Shown: piece by piece, positions 27,468-36,252 of the stretch
How the letters are laid out: each line of letters starts with the position of its first letter
Position numbering within the stretch: position 1 is the stretch's first letter
Origin: Erythrobacter sp. HL-111
GTDB lineage: Bacteria; Pseudomonadota; Alphaproteobacteria; Sphingomonadales; Sphingomonadaceae
DNA length: 64,000 nucleotides
NCBI RefSeq assembly: GCF_900105095.1
Contig: NZ_LT629743.1
Location: 3,093,501 to 3,157,500 of the forward strand
Direction: 5' to 3'
Notes under the pieces: model-generated
What the model saw: only the letters and a program-made list of their open reading frames with translations
Told to the model about the DNA's origin: nothing
Database searches by the model: none
Translations under genes and position numbers: made by a program

Positions 27468-28117
27468 CAGTTCTCCCTCGCGGCGCGGATGGCGGCGCCC
27501 GCCGCGAAGGGCGCGATGGCGACCAGCAGCAGGCTTGCCGCACCAACGAAGCCGAGGCTCGCCGGGTCCTGACGCGCCAGAGCGCCCGCTCCGAAGATGA
27601 GGATGGGCAGGGCAAGCGGGACCAGCAGCAGGCCCGACAGCGCGGCGCCCGCCCGCAGGCTCGCGGTGAGCGCGGCGATGATGAGGCCGATTGCCGCGAG
27701 GCCCGGCGTGCCCGCCAGCAGGCCGAGCAGGAGAAGGTCGAGCACCGGCCCCTCCAGCGCCAGCAGCGCGGCCGCCGGAAAGGTCGCGAGCACCAGCGGC
27801 GGGCCGAAGCTGAGCCAGTGGGCGAAGAGGCGGACCGCCATCATCCCCTCTTCGGACACGCCCCGCAGGCGCAGCTGGTCGAAGGTGCCAAGCTCGATAT
27901 CCTCCGCCACCAGCCGGTCCAGCGGCAGGATCGCGGCAAGCAGGGCGGCGATCCACACCACGCCCCCGCCGGTGCGCGCAAGCAGGTTGGCATCCGGCCC
28001 CACCGCGAAGGGATAGAGCATCGCGACCGCGACGAAGAACACCAGCGGCAGCGCCGCCCCTCCGCCCGCGAAGGGGAAGAAGCGCGCAAGGTCGCGGCGG
28101 AGCAGCGCCCCGATCAC
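27467..28117 (-). CDS. ccmB: Heme exporter membrane subunit CcmB
   Basis: Six-helix ABC-2 type permease that with CcmA (and CcmC) delivers heme to CcmE for cytochrome c maturation. The protein is 216 residues, close to the ~220 of the family. It starts at a GTG that overlaps the ccmA stop (GTGA): a cytoplasmic RRDLARFFPF start, helix 1, a RLVAEDIELGTFDQLRLRGVSEE loop near 68-90 that is characteristic of CcmB, then four to five more helices. Call based on this loop and on the ccmA context. Confidence 0.88.
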   Translation of the reverse strand: MIGALLRRDLARFFPFAGGGAALPLVFFVAVAMLYPFAVGPDANLLARTGGGVVWIAALLAAILPLDRLVAEDIELGTFDQLRLRGVSEEGMMAVRLFAHWLSFGPPLVLATFPAAALLALEGPVLDLLLLGLLAGTPGLAAIGLIIAALTASLRAGAALSGLLLVPLALPILIFGAGALARQDPASLGFVGAASLLLVAIAPFAAGAAIRAAREN

Positions 28118-28734
28118 GCAGGCTCTTCCCGCGGCGCGTAATCCTCTATGGCGAGGCTCTGAAGGCCAGGCACGGCGAGCTTCTGGTGCGAAGCGACGAG
28201 CGCTATGCCGCCGCGCGCGACGTGTTCGGCGACGAGGTCGGTGACCGTCCCGATGGCCCCCGCATCGAGCCCCGAAAGCGGCTCGTCGAGCAGCCAGATC
28301 GGGGCTTCCCGCCCCATCAGCGCGGCGAGCGCGGCGCGCTTCTTCTGGCCGGTCGAAAGATAGCGCACCGGCACGTCGAGCAGCCGCGCGAGGCCGAGCC
28401 GAGCGTGGATCTCCCCTGCGTGCGGGCACCGGTCGATCCGCTGCCAGAACCCGAGCGCGCGGCCCAGCGGGAGGTCGGGATCGAGCGCCGGGCGTTCGTC
28501 GACGAGGCCGATCGCGCCCGCCGCCTCGACCTCGCCCGCATAGGGCCGCATGAGCCCGGCCAGCGTGCGGATCAGCGTCGTCTTGCCCGTCCCGTTGGCT
28601 CCAACGAGGTGCAGCGCCGTGCCGGGAGCAAGGTCCAGCGCCAGCCCGCGCACCAGCAGGCGGTCACCCCTGCGGCAGGCAAGGCCGCGCGCGGCAAGGC
28701 GGATGTCGGGGGAAAATCGGACAGAACCTTCCAT
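28114..28734 (-). CDS. ccmA: Heme ABC exporter ATP-binding protein CcmA
   Basis: ATPase of the CcmAB complex. In 206 residues it has Walker [10 protein letters not shown] (about residues 44-52), the signature [15 protein letters not shown] (LSTGQ in place of LSGGQ, common in CcmA) and Walker [13 protein letters not shown]. The first 20 residues are upstream of the conserved [14 protein letters not shown] start, so translation could begin a little later. It is divergent from the pterin dehydratase gene, with 68 bp between starts that must hold both promoters. Confidence 0.93.
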   Translation of the reverse strand: MEGSVRFSPDIRLAARGLACRRGDRLLVRGLALDLAPGTALHLVGANGTGKTTLIRTLAGLMRPYAGEVEAAGAIGLVDERPALDPDLPLGRALGFWQRIDRCPHAGEIHARLGLARLLDVPVRYLSTGQKKRAALAALMGREAPIWLLDEPLSGLDAGAIGTVTDLVAEHVARGGIALVASHQKLAVPGLQSLAIEDYAPREEPA

Positions 28735-28802
28735 TGACCTTGTGCGTTAGGCAAAAGAGCCCCTCCTCACAAGCGACGAAACATCCAACAGGGAGCCGAA
28801 GA

Positions 28803-29093
28803 ATGGCCGTATCCGAACTCGACGAGAACGACCGCAAGGCGCTTTTAAAGGACCATCCCGACTGGGAACTGGTGAACGAGGGCAAGGCGATCCGCCGCAC
28901 CTTCCAGTTCGACGATTTCTCGCAGGCCTGGGGCTTCATGAGCCGGGTCGCCCTGCTTGCCGAGACGCAGGACCACCATCCCGAATGGTTCAACGTCTAC
29001 GCCAAGGTCGAGATCACGCTGACCACGCACGATGCCGGCGGACTGTCGATGCGCGATGCGACCATGGCGCAGGCGATCGACCGGTTGGTCTGA
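28803..29093 (+). CDS. 4a-hydroxytetrahydrobiopterin dehydratase (pterin carbinolamine dehydratase)
   Basis: Recycles the 4a-hydroxy pterin formed by aromatic amino acid hydroxylases; also known as DCoH/PhhB. The 96-residue protein has the usual size, and the active-site signature [29 protein letters not shown] (about residues 55-83) has the paired His and Pro-Glu. The ATG at 28803 follows GGGAGCCGAAGA. No phenylalanine hydroxylase gene is adjacent, and the family also occurs in bacteria that lack one, so the true substrate is uncertain. Confidence 0.9.
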   Translation: MAVSELDENDRKALLKDHPDWELVNEGKAIRRTFQFDDFSQAWGFMSRVALLAETQDHHPEWFNVYAKVEITLTTHDAGGLSMRDATMAQAIDRLV

Positions 29094-29100
29094 CGGTCCG

Positions 29101-29910
29101 TCATTTCCCGAGCAGCGCGGTGCCCGTGCGGTTCTGCCTGCGGACCTTGTTCGGGAACCAGCGCTTGGCGAAATTGAGCCGGCGGGCGGTCTTGCCGACG
29201 AGGTAGTGCAGGTCCTCGCCGTGCACCGCGTTCCAGACGGCCTCGGCGACTTCCTCGACCGGCGTGATCTCGAGCCCGGCGGCCTTCACCCTGTCGCGCA
29301 CCATCTCGTTCGAGCGGCGGTTGCCGGTCCCGTCGAGCAGCGGCGTCTCGATGAAGCTCGGGCAGATCGAGGAAACCTTGATCCCGTCCGTCGCCCATTC
29401 GGCATCGAGGCTTTCGGCGATCCCGCGCACCGCGAACTTGGTCGCGCAATAGACGCTCATGCCGGTCCCGCCCGAAATGCCCGCCGCGCTCGCGATGTTG
29501 ACCAGCGCAGAGCCGGGGGCGGTGTCGAGGAGATGCGGATAGGCCGCCTGCGCGCCGAACAGCACGCCCTTGAGATTGATGTCGAGGCAGCGCTCGATCT
29601 CGTCGGTTTCCAGTTCGGCGAGCGGCCCGCCCGTGCCGATCCCGGCATTGTTCACCACCACGTCGATCCGGCCCCCGGCGGCGGTGCGAAAGGCATTCAG
29701 CGCCTCGTCCCACATCTCCCGGTCGCGCACGTCGAGCCGGTGGGCGTATTTGAACCCGCCCGGGATCAGGCCGAGCGTGTCCTCCATGCCCTGCCGGTTG
29801 ATGTCGCCGATCCCGACGAACCAGTCCCGCTCGCCGAAATGGCGCGCGATCGCCCGGCCGATGCCGGAGGCCCCGCCGCTGATGAAGATGCTGCGCCGCT
29901 GCTCGGCCAT
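29101..29910 (-). CDS. Short-chain dehydrogenase/reductase
   Basis: Classical SDR of 269 residues: SGGASGIGRAIARHF cofactor loop (about residues 11-25), NNAGIG near 88, catalytic Ser in NIASAAGISGGTG, and YCATK (Tyr-x3-Lys) around 155. The C-terminal half ends with IETPLLDG and a basic tail (ARRLNFAKRWFPNKVRR), which could touch membranes. Substrate unknown. Convergent with the pterin dehydratase gene, 7 bp apart at the stops. Start ATG at 29910. Confidence 0.9.
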   Translation of the reverse strand: MAEQRRSIFISGGASGIGRAIARHFGERDWFVGIGDINRQGMEDTLGLIPGGFKYAHRLDVRDREMWDEALNAFRTAAGGRIDVVVNNAGIGTGGPLAELETDEIERCLDINLKGVLFGAQAAYPHLLDTAPGSALVNIASAAGISGGTGMSVYCATKFAVRGIAESLDAEWATDGIKVSSICPSFIETPLLDGTGNRRSNEMVRDRVKAAGLEITPVEEVAEAVWNAVHGEDLHYLVGKTARRLNFAKRWFPNKVRRQNRTGTALLGK

Positions 29911-29979
29911 ATCGGTCCCTCTCCCGTGGATTGCGTTTTGCAACCCTCTAGAAGCACCGGCCCTTCTTGTCAGCAGGGT

Positions 29980-32064
29980 TCAGCCCCCCACGCCGGCAAG
30001 GCCCTTCACGTGTTCCTCGCCTTCGACGATCTGCGCGCTCGACGGGGCCAGCACGTCGCCCAGCGGTTCCGCGCGGCCGCCGAGGCATTCGGCGAGGAAG
30101 TTCTCGGCGATGGCGAAGAAGGCGATGGAGTTCTCGGGCCGGGCGAAACCGTGGCCCTCGTCGGGATAGAGGACATAGGTGACGGGGATGCCCGCCTCCT
30201 TCATCGCGCCGACGATCTGGTCGCTTTCGGCCTGCTTGACGCGCGGATCGTTCGCCCCTTGCGCGATCAGCAGCGGCTTGGTGATCCGGTCGGCCTTGTA
30301 GAGCGGGCTTGCGGCGCGCAGCAGGGCGCGGCCTTCCTCGGTTTCGGGATTGCCCATGCGTTCGTGGAAGATCTTCACCATCGGCGCCCAGTAGGGCGGG
30401 ATGGTCGAAAGCAGCGTTTCGAGGTTCGAGGGACCCACGATGTCGACCCCGCAGGCGAAGGTCTCGGGCGTGAAGGCGAGCCCGGCCAGCGTCGCGTAGC
30501 CGCCATAGGACCCGCCCATGATCGCGACCTGGTCCTCGCCGGCGATGCCTTCGCCGATCGCCCAGCGGGTCGCATCGATCAGGTCGTCGTGCATCTTCAG
30601 CCCCCACTGCTTGTTCGCCGCATTGAGGAAGTCCTTGCCGAACCCGGTCGAGCCGCGGAAGTTCACCGAGAGCACGGCATAGCCGCGATTGGCGAGCATC
30701 TGGTGGATCGCATCGAACCCGTAGCTGTCGCGTGCCCACGGCCCGCCGTGGACCAGCAGCACCATCGGCACGGGGCTTTCCGGGCGGCCGTCGCCGTCCT
30801 CGTCGGAACCGGGCGGCAGGGTGAGATAGGAGGGCAGGGTCAGCCCGTCCCGGCTCGTGATCTCGATCGTGTGCATCGGCTGGAGCGGCGCGCCCTCCAG
30901 TTCTGGCCGCGAGACGTAGAACGGGGTCAGAGTCTGGGCCTTGCGATCATAGATGTAGGTAGCCGTCGGCGCGGTCAGCGGGTCGTTCCAGACGATCCAA
31001 GTCATGTCGTCGTCGGTCCGGCTGGAAATGCCGAATTCGCCGTCGAGCCGCTCGCCAAGCCAGTCGAGCGAGGCCCTGATGTCGGGATCGGTCGCGGTCC
31101 ATTCGGTCTTGAGGTAGTTGACCGACCACGCCTCGACCTCGCCGGTCTTCGGGTCGCGCATCGTGCCGCCGATATCGGCCTTGTCGTGTTCGGCGATCAG
31201 GCGGCGCTCGCCGGTCGCGGTATCCTGCGCGTAAAGCGCCGCGGTGTTGCGCCCGCGACTGTCGAGCCAGTAGAGCACGGATCCGTCGGTGGTGTAGCCG
31301 ACGGGCGAGGTGGTGAGCGAATCCTCCATCGCGCTGGTTTCGAACGGCTCTTCCTCGACCTTGCCGTCCGTCACCCGGAAATAATCGGTCCCGCCCGCTT
31401 CGTTCTGGCGCATCGCCATGCGCAGGGTGAGCGTGTCGTCGGCCATGAACCCGGCATAGGACGTGTTCTCGAACACCGGTTCCATCTCGCCGGTGTTCAT
31501 GTCGAGCAGGTGGACATCGTGGAATTGCGGGTCGCGGTTGTTGAGGCCGACGAGGATCTTGTCCTTGATCGTCTCGGAGGCGCCGACGATCTGGACGCGG
31601 GTGTTCTCGAACGGCGTCATGAGCCGTTCCTCGCCGGTCGCGATGTCGATCCGGTAGAGCAGGAAGTTCTCGTCCCCGCCCTTGTCCTGGATGTAGCCGA
31701 TGCTCTTCGCGTCCGCGGCCCAGAAATGCTGGCGGATCGGGCGTTCGACGGCATTCGTGACGACCTTCGCCGCGTCGGGATCGTCCGCCGGCGCGACCCA
31801 GATGTTGAGCACGCCCTTGCTCGGCGCGAGCCAGGACAGCCATTTGCCGTCCGGGCTGATTTGCCCCTGCGCGCGGGTGGGATTGCCGAACAGGTGGTCG
31901 CGCGGGATGATCGGGGCTTGCTCTTGCGTGGTGGTCATCGATGCTCCGGAAATCGTGGTCTTGTGGTTTGTCGCCGGGTCCGCCGAGACGAGGCCCGGCA
32001 GGCACAGGGCCGTTGCCGCGACGGCGGTGCCCAGCAGGCGGACGGTGTTCGAGATGTTCGACAT
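29980..32064 (-). CDS. Exported S9-family prolyl oligopeptidase-like peptidase
   Basis: Alpha/beta-hydrolase peptidase of 694 residues. It has a signal peptide (MSNISNTVRLLGTAVAATALCLPGLVSA), then a WD40/beta-propeller N-terminal part (about 60-400, PDGKWLSW, WAADAKSIGYIQD) and a C-terminal hydrolase domain. The nucleophile Ser lies in IMGGSYGGYATL (about residue 515), with Asp in NDPRVKQ and His in YPDEGHGF. This matches S9 dipeptidyl/acylaminoacyl peptidases. The mature N-terminal region contains a second Met (MTTTQEQAP). Start ATG at 32064. Confidence 0.9.
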   Translation of the reverse strand: MSNISNTVRLLGTAVAATALCLPGLVSADPATNHKTTISGASMTTTQEQAPIIPRDHLFGNPTRAQGQISPDGKWLSWLAPSKGVLNIWVAPADDPDAAKVVTNAVERPIRQHFWAADAKSIGYIQDKGGDENFLLYRIDIATGEERLMTPFENTRVQIVGASETIKDKILVGLNNRDPQFHDVHLLDMNTGEMEPVFENTSYAGFMADDTLTLRMAMRQNEAGGTDYFRVTDGKVEEEPFETSAMEDSLTTSPVGYTTDGSVLYWLDSRGRNTAALYAQDTATGERRLIAEHDKADIGGTMRDPKTGEVEAWSVNYLKTEWTATDPDIRASLDWLGERLDGEFGISSRTDDDMTWIVWNDPLTAPTATYIYDRKAQTLTPFYVSRPELEGAPLQPMHTIEITSRDGLTLPSYLTLPPGSDEDGDGRPESPVPMVLLVHGGPWARDSYGFDAIHQMLANRGYAVLSVNFRGSTGFGKDFLNAANKQWGLKMHDDLIDATRWAIGEGIAGEDQVAIMGGSYGGYATLAGLAFTPETFACGVDIVGPSNLETLLSTIPPYWAPMVKIFHERMGNPETEEGRALLRAASPLYKADRITKPLLIAQGANDPRVKQAESDQIVGAMKEAGIPVTYVLYPDEGHGFARPENSIAFFAIAENFLAECLGGRAEPLGDVLAPSSAQIVEGEEHVKGLAGVGG

Positions 32065-32448
32065 GGCGGCTTTCCTCTCCCCTTCAAGCCGGTGTGTTGT
32101 GTCGACAATACGCCATTGCCGTTTGCGATCAAGCGGTTCGGCAAGGTCAAAGCGCCGGATTGGCGCAATTGCGGGAAAAAGAGATTGCCGCGCGGAATTG
32201 AGCATAATGCTGCGATTTCAGGAGGTTGGTGGAGGTCACTCGGTCGAGCTCACTCAGTCGAGCTCGCTACTGCGACATTCCGGCAGCGCCTGGAAAGCGG
32301 TTTCTTGATGTATCCGAAAGGCAGCTGAATGACCGAATTTGGGTGGTGAACTGCCCTTCACCCTTTTCCGGCAAAGGGGTTTGCCGGCGTCGGGGTCGCA
32401 AGCGGAAGTTTCGCTTTCCGACGGAAAATGCGGATTTCGGACACCAGC
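32065..32448 (-). promoter_or_regulatory. 384-bp upstream region of the S9 peptidase gene with a tandem repeat
   Basis: No credible gene is seen. The half next to 32064 must hold the minus-strand promoter and ribosome site. A 14-bp unit CACTCRGTCGAGCT occurs twice in tandem (32237-32250 and 32251-32264, one difference) and contains the palindrome GAGCTC, so it could be an operator or a local duplication. 32450 marks the end of the convergent glycosylase gene. Confidence 0.4.
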
Positions 32449-33072
32449 TCAGACCGGTTCACGACTTTTCGAGTAATAGTGCCACGTGAAGATCGCCATG
32501 GCCCCGCGATGGGGCGCCCATATCTCGCCGATGGCACGGGTGTCCTTCTCCCCGGGGCGCTCCTCCATCCCGACGAGCCGCCTTACGCCTTCCTGCACGG
32601 CAAGGTCGCCCGCCGGCCAGATATCGCCGCGCCCCTCGGCGAACAGGAGGTAGATCTCCGCCGACCAGCGCCCGATGCCCTTGACCCCGGTCAGCAGCGC
32701 GATCGCCTCCTCGTCGTCCTGGGGCAGGGCATGAAGGTCGATCGCGCGCGCTTCGACGAGTTCGCAAAGGGAGCGGGCATAGCCCTGTTTCTGGCGCGAC
32801 AGGCCGCAGGCGCGAAGCGTGTCGAAATCGCGCGCCAGCAGGCTCGCCGGAGCGAAATCCCCGCCCAGCTCGGCCTCCAGCTTCGCCCACATCGAAGCTG
32901 CCGCCGCGACCGAGACCTGCTGGCCGACGATGGTGCGAAGCAGCGTGCGAAAGCCGCGTTCGCGGATGCGCGGGGCGGGATGGCCGACCCGCGCCAATGC
33001 GCGCGCGACCCGTTCGTCGCGCGCAGCGACCGCGTCCAGGGCGGCCCGCAATTGCCCTTCGTTCAGCCCCAT
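32449..33072 (-). CDS. DNA-3-methyladenine glycosylase, HhH-GPD family (AlkA-like)
   Basis: Base-excision repair enzyme of 207 residues that removes alkylated purines. It has [16 protein letters not shown] near residue 47, the helix-hairpin-helix [19 protein letters not shown] (about 131-149), and the catalytic Asp in [12 protein letters not shown] (about 160). There is no cysteine cluster, so it lacks an Fe-S center, as in AlkA/MAG. It is shorter than E. coli AlkA because the N-terminal TBP-like domain is missing, giving the compact bacterial form. Start ATG 33072. Confidence 0.9.
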   Translation of the reverse strand: MGLNEGQLRAALDAVAARDERVARALARVGHPAPRIRERGFRTLLRTIVGQQVSVAAAASMWAKLEAELGGDFAPASLLARDFDTLRACGLSRQKQGYARSLCELVEARAIDLHALPQDDEEAIALLTGVKGIGRWSAEIYLLFAEGRGDIWPAGDLAVQEGVRRLVGMEERPGEKDTRAIGEIWAPHRGAMAIFTWHYYSKSREPV

Positions 33073-33201
33073 CGAGCGCCGCTCACTCTCAAATCCCCTA
33101 ACTTGCCTAGCGTTTCAAACTGGCCTAGCAGCCCGCTTGTTTCCCGAACAGCGCGATGCCCTTCGCGCGCAACCTTTCGAACGGCAGGAGAACGAAAGCC
33201 C

Positions 33202-33519
33202 ATGCCCAAGCTGGTCGTGACCAATCGCGAAGGCGAAACGAGCGAGATCGACGTCGAGGACGGTCTGACGGTGATGGAGGCCATCCGCGACAATGGCTTC
33301 GACGAACTGCTGGCGCTGTGCGGCGGGTGCTGCTCCTGCGCGACCTGTCATGTCCACGTCGATGCGGCCTTTTCCGACAGGCTCCCGGCGATGAGCGAGG
33401 ACGAGGACGACCTGCTCGAAAGCTCCGACCACCGCACCGAAACCTCGCGCCTGTCCTGCCAGATTCCGTTCACCGACGCGCTCGACGGGCTCAAGGTGAC
33501 GATCGCGCCCGAGGACTGA
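33202..33519 (+). CDS. 2Fe-2S ferredoxin
   Basis: Electron carrier of 105 residues. The plant/adrenodoxin-type fold is shown by [24 protein letters not shown] at the start and the cluster ligands in [11 protein letters not shown] (three Cys) plus a fourth Cys in RLSCQIPF about 40 residues later. The DEDDLLESS acidic stretch is a typical partner-docking surface. The mitochondrial-type relatives serve Fe-S assembly or P450 systems. AGGAG stands 12 bp before the ATG at 33202. cysK-like gene follows by 43 bp. Confidence 0.92.
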   Translation: MPKLVVTNREGETSEIDVEDGLTVMEAIRDNGFDELLALCGGCCSCATCHVHVDAAFSDRLPAMSEDEDDLLESSDHRTETSRLSCQIPFTDALDGLKVTIAPED

Positions 33520-33562
33520 ACGGCGATTGCGGGCGGGGCCGGGAAGGCCTAGGTCGGCAGGC

Positions 33563-34579
33563 ATGAACATCACCGCTCCCATCGGCGACACGCTTTCGCT
33601 CATCGGCAACACCCCGCTCGTCCGGCTCCGCGGGCCGAGCGGGGCGGCGGGCTGCGACATCTGGGGCAAGTGCGAATTCGCCAATCCCGGCTCCTCGGTG
33701 AAGGACCGCGCGGCGCTCTACATGATCCGCGATGCCGAGGCGCGCGGGGAACTGAAGCCCGGCGGCACGGTGATCGAGGGGACGGCGGGGAACACCGGCA
33801 TCGGCATCGCGCTGGTCGCCAATGCGCTCGGCTACCGCACGGTCATCGTCATGCCCGACAACCAGTCGAAGGAGAAGATGGACACACTGCGCGCACTGGG
33901 CGCCGAGCTGGTCCTCGTTCCGCCGACGAAATACGCCGACCCCAATCATTTCCAGCACGTATCGCGCCGGATGGCGGAGGAGACCGCGGGCGCGGTGTGG
34001 GCCGGGCAGTTCGACAACGTCGCCAACCGCAAGGCCCATATCGAGGGCACCGCGCAGGAACTGTGGCACCAGACCGGCGGCCGGATCGACGGCTTCACCT
34101 GCGCCGCGGGCACGGGCGGAACGATCGCGGGGGTCGGCATGGGGCTCAAGGAGAAGAACCCCGACATCCGCATCGCGCTGACCGATCCGCATGGCGCGGC
34201 GCTCTACAACTACTTCGCGCACGGCGAATTGAAGGCCGAGGGCTCCTCGGTCGCGGAAGGCATCGGGCAGGGCCGGATCACCGCCAATCTCGAAGGCGCG
34301 CCGATCGACACCCAGTTCCGCATCTCGGACGAGGAAGGCCTCGTCTGGGTGGAACGCCTGCTGCGCAAGGAGGGCCTGTGCCTCGGCCTGTCCTCCGGCA
34401 TCAATGTCGCGGGCGCGATCGAACTCGGCCGGCAACTCGTCGCCGAGGGCCGCGAGAATCCCCAGGTCGCGACGATCCTGTGCGACACGGGTTTTCGCTA
34501 TCTCTCGACCCTTTACAACGCGGAATGGCTGCGTGCGAAGGGCCTGCCGGTGTTCGACTGGCTGGCAGGCGGCGCATGA
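33563..34579 (+). CDS. Cysteine synthase A family protein
   Basis: PLP enzyme that makes cysteine from O-acetylserine and sulfide. The 338-residue protein contains the PLP-lysine motif NPGSSVKDRAALYMI (about residues 40-54), the EGTAGNTGIGIA substrate loop near 72, and GTGGTIAGVGMGLKEKNP near 182 for phosphate binding. The EGTAGNTG wording differs from the TSGNTG of classical CysK and is seen in one alphaproteobacterial clade, so another beta-replacement activity cannot be excluded. The stop overlaps the next gene (ATGA). Confidence 0.88.
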   Translation: MNITAPIGDTLSLIGNTPLVRLRGPSGAAGCDIWGKCEFANPGSSVKDRAALYMIRDAEARGELKPGGTVIEGTAGNTGIGIALVANALGYRTVIVMPDNQSKEKMDTLRALGAELVLVPPTKYADPNHFQHVSRRMAEETAGAVWAGQFDNVANRKAHIEGTAQELWHQTGGRIDGFTCAAGTGGTIAGVGMGLKEKNPDIRIALTDPHGAALYNYFAHGELKAEGSSVAEGIGQGRITANLEGAPIDTQFRISDEEGLVWVERLLRKEGLCLGLSSGINVAGAIELGRQLVAEGRENPQVATILCDTGFRYLSTLYNAEWLRAKGLPVFDWLAGGA

Positions 34580-34998
34580 TGGCGCGCAGGCTCTTCGCGG
34601 CCGACCCCGGCGACCGGGGCGAGGAACCGCCCCGGGGCGCACCGCTCGGCGGGACCCGGTCCGAAGCGCTGCAGCGGCTCCAGATCGGCGTGTTCGGGAT
34701 CTGCGCGATGGTCCTGCTCGTGGGCCTCGCCAGCATCATCGGCAGCCAGGCCGACCGGGTCGAGGAAACCGCCGCGCCCGACGCCGCCCCCACGACGGAG
34801 CCGACCGCGCCCTCCGCGCAGCGCGATCCGCTGGCCGACGCGGGAGTCGTCCCCCCGACCGAGACCAAGCCCAAGCCCGAGCCCGAGCCATCGCCGGGGC
34901 CGCAATCGCGCAGCGAGCGCCCGTCCCGGTCCGCCACCCCGCCGGTCGGCGAGGGCCGGGCCGCGCCCGACCGGCCGCGCCGCGACGAGGGCGAGTGA
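34576..34998 (+). CDS. Single-pass membrane protein with Pro/Glu-rich tail, function unknown
   Basis: A 140-residue protein I do not recognise. Residues 1-34 are basic and polar, a hydrophobic helix follows (about 36-58, IGVFGICAMVLLVGLASII) and the rest is a low-complexity Pro/Glu/Thr/Arg tail without domains. It overlaps the cysteine synthase stop as ATGA, so it should be co-translated with it; a second ATG at 34579 is equally possible. Its downstream neighbour is another envelope protein, and it may belong to that pair rather than to cysteine synthesis. Confidence 0.6.
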   Translation: MMARRLFAADPGDRGEEPPRGAPLGGTRSEALQRLQIGVFGICAMVLLVGLASIIGSQADRVEETAAPDAAPTTEPTAPSAQRDPLADAGVVPPTETKPKPEPEPSPGPQSRSERPSRSATPPVGEGRAAPDRPRRDEGE

Positions 34999-35041
34999 TG
35001 GTCCCGCTGCACCGCGCGAGGCCGGGCTAGCCCTCGCACGG

Positions 35042-35938
35042 ATGGCGGCGATGCGTGCCAGCACCCTCCTCTTGGGCGGCCTTGCCGCGCTTCTGGTTGT
35101 CGGGCTCGCCCTGCTGCTGCCGCGGTTTCTGCTGCCGGGGGATGCGCCCGCCGCCTCCCCGCAGCCGCCCGCCGCCCCTGCCGCGGGCGTGGGACCGCGC
35201 CCTGAACTCGGGCTCCACACCGGCCTGCCGCTCCACCGCCCGCTCGACCTCGGGATCGAGGCGCTCGCCCGCGGGGAAGGCGAGGTGCCCTGGCAAAGGC
35301 GGGCGATCGAGCGCGGCTATCGCATCGTCCCGCTCGACACGCTCGCCCCCGTCCCCGGCCTCACCGGCGAGGACCCGGCGAGCGATCCCCTCGCCGCCCT
35401 GACGCGCCTCGCCGTGATCCAGCCGCGCGGCCTTTCGCCGGCCGACAACGTCGCGCTCGACGACTGGGTGCGCGCCGGGGGGCGGCTGCTGCTGGTGCTC
35501 GATCCGATGCTCACCGGGGACTATGACCTCCCGCTCGGCGATCCGCGCCGGCCGAACGCGGTCGCGCTGATCCCGCCGGTGGTGGAGCGCTGGGGGATGA
35601 AGGTCATGTTCGACGAGACGCAGGCCGCCGCGCCGCGCTTCGCCGAGTTTGCGGGCGGAACCCTGCCGCTCGCGCTCGCGGGGAGGGTGCAGCAGCGCGA
35701 GGGCGCGGGGGCGGACTGCACCTTCGCGGCCGACCGGGCCCTGGCGCGCTGCCGGGTCGGCGAGGGCAGCGTGACCCTGCTCGCCGATGCGACCCTGTTC
35801 GAACACGCCGGGCTCGCCGCCGAGGCGGGGCAGGGCGGTTCCGCGATCCTCGCGCTGTTCGACCACGCCTTTGCCTGCGACCCTGCCGGGGATTTCACGG
35901 GAAAGCCCGCGCGCTGCGCCGGGAAGGGCGGGGAATGA
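35042..35938 (+). CDS. Membrane-anchored protein with GldG/DUF4350-like fold, function unknown
   Basis: A 298-residue protein with an N-terminal membrane anchor or uncleaved signal (LLLGGLAALLVVGLALLLPRFLL, about residues 8-30) followed by a Pro/Ala linker. Its core has alternating strand/helix segments (RLAVIQPRGLSPADNVALDDWVRAGGRLLLVLDPML, about 120-156) like the ABC-associated GldG or DUF4350 domains, whose DWVRAGGRLL(V/L)xxDP pattern it shares. Two Cys near 222 and 233, and a Cys pair at the C-terminus, might form disulfides. It precedes the dcw cluster on the same strand. Confidence 0.55.
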   Translation: MAAMRASTLLLGGLAALLVVGLALLLPRFLLPGDAPAASPQPPAAPAAGVGPRPELGLHTGLPLHRPLDLGIEALARGEGEVPWQRRAIERGYRIVPLDTLAPVPGLTGEDPASDPLAALTRLAVIQPRGLSPADNVALDDWVRAGGRLLLVLDPMLTGDYDLPLGDPRRPNAVALIPPVVERWGMKVMFDETQAAAPRFAEFAGGTLPLALAGRVQQREGAGADCTFAADRALARCRVGEGSVTLLADATLFEHAGLAAEAGQGGSAILALFDHAFACDPAGDFTGKPARCAGKGGE

Positions 35939-36252
35939 ACGGGAATCGTGCCCGGTTTTCAGGGTGCTTGCGGGGTTTTGTTGACCTGGTCCGATCGCTT
36001 CGGGCTCAGTGCGAATACCAAGGGGTGCGAAGAAAAGATATATAAATCATATATTTACCATCTAATCCCGCGAAATCCCGCAAAATCCCCTTTTCACCCG
36101 CCTGCTTCCCGGATATTACCGGGATCCATCAAACATGCCGCATTGTCCCGCGTCCCGCCTTCGAGCGCGGCGCGCCGCCCGAACGCGCGCTCGGGGGGCG
36201 AGGGGGAAGGCGTGTCGGGAGACGGCAAGCGCAAGAGGGATCGGGCAGGGGC
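35939..36252 (+). promoter_or_regulatory. Promoter and control region of the dcw cluster
   Basis: A 314-bp gap upstream of mraZ. It contains an AT-rich island at about 36037-36058 (tatataaatcatatat), striking in this GC-rich sequence and a good candidate for the -10/start area. TTGACC at 35978-35983 may be a -35 box of another start. The GGGAT boxes lie at 36065-36089 and the GTG of mraZ at 36253. Confidence 0.55.
36065..36089 (-). promoter_or_regulatory. Three MraZ-type boxes, 10 bp apart
   Basis: ATCCC occurs at 36065, 36075 and 36085 on the plus strand. On the other strand this reads GGGAT-N5-GGGAT-N5-GGGAT. MraZ operators are direct TGGGN/GGGA-type repeats with 10-bp spacing just upstream of mraZ, so this is a likely autoregulatory site; the position, about 165 bp before the mraZ GTG, fits. 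Confidence 0.7.

Noticed and set aside
29032..32328. A 1,098-codon open frame on the plus strand across the SDR and S9 peptidase genes
   Set aside because: It is antisense to two clear genes with motifs, has no domain of its own and reflects the lack of stops in GC-rich complementary frames.
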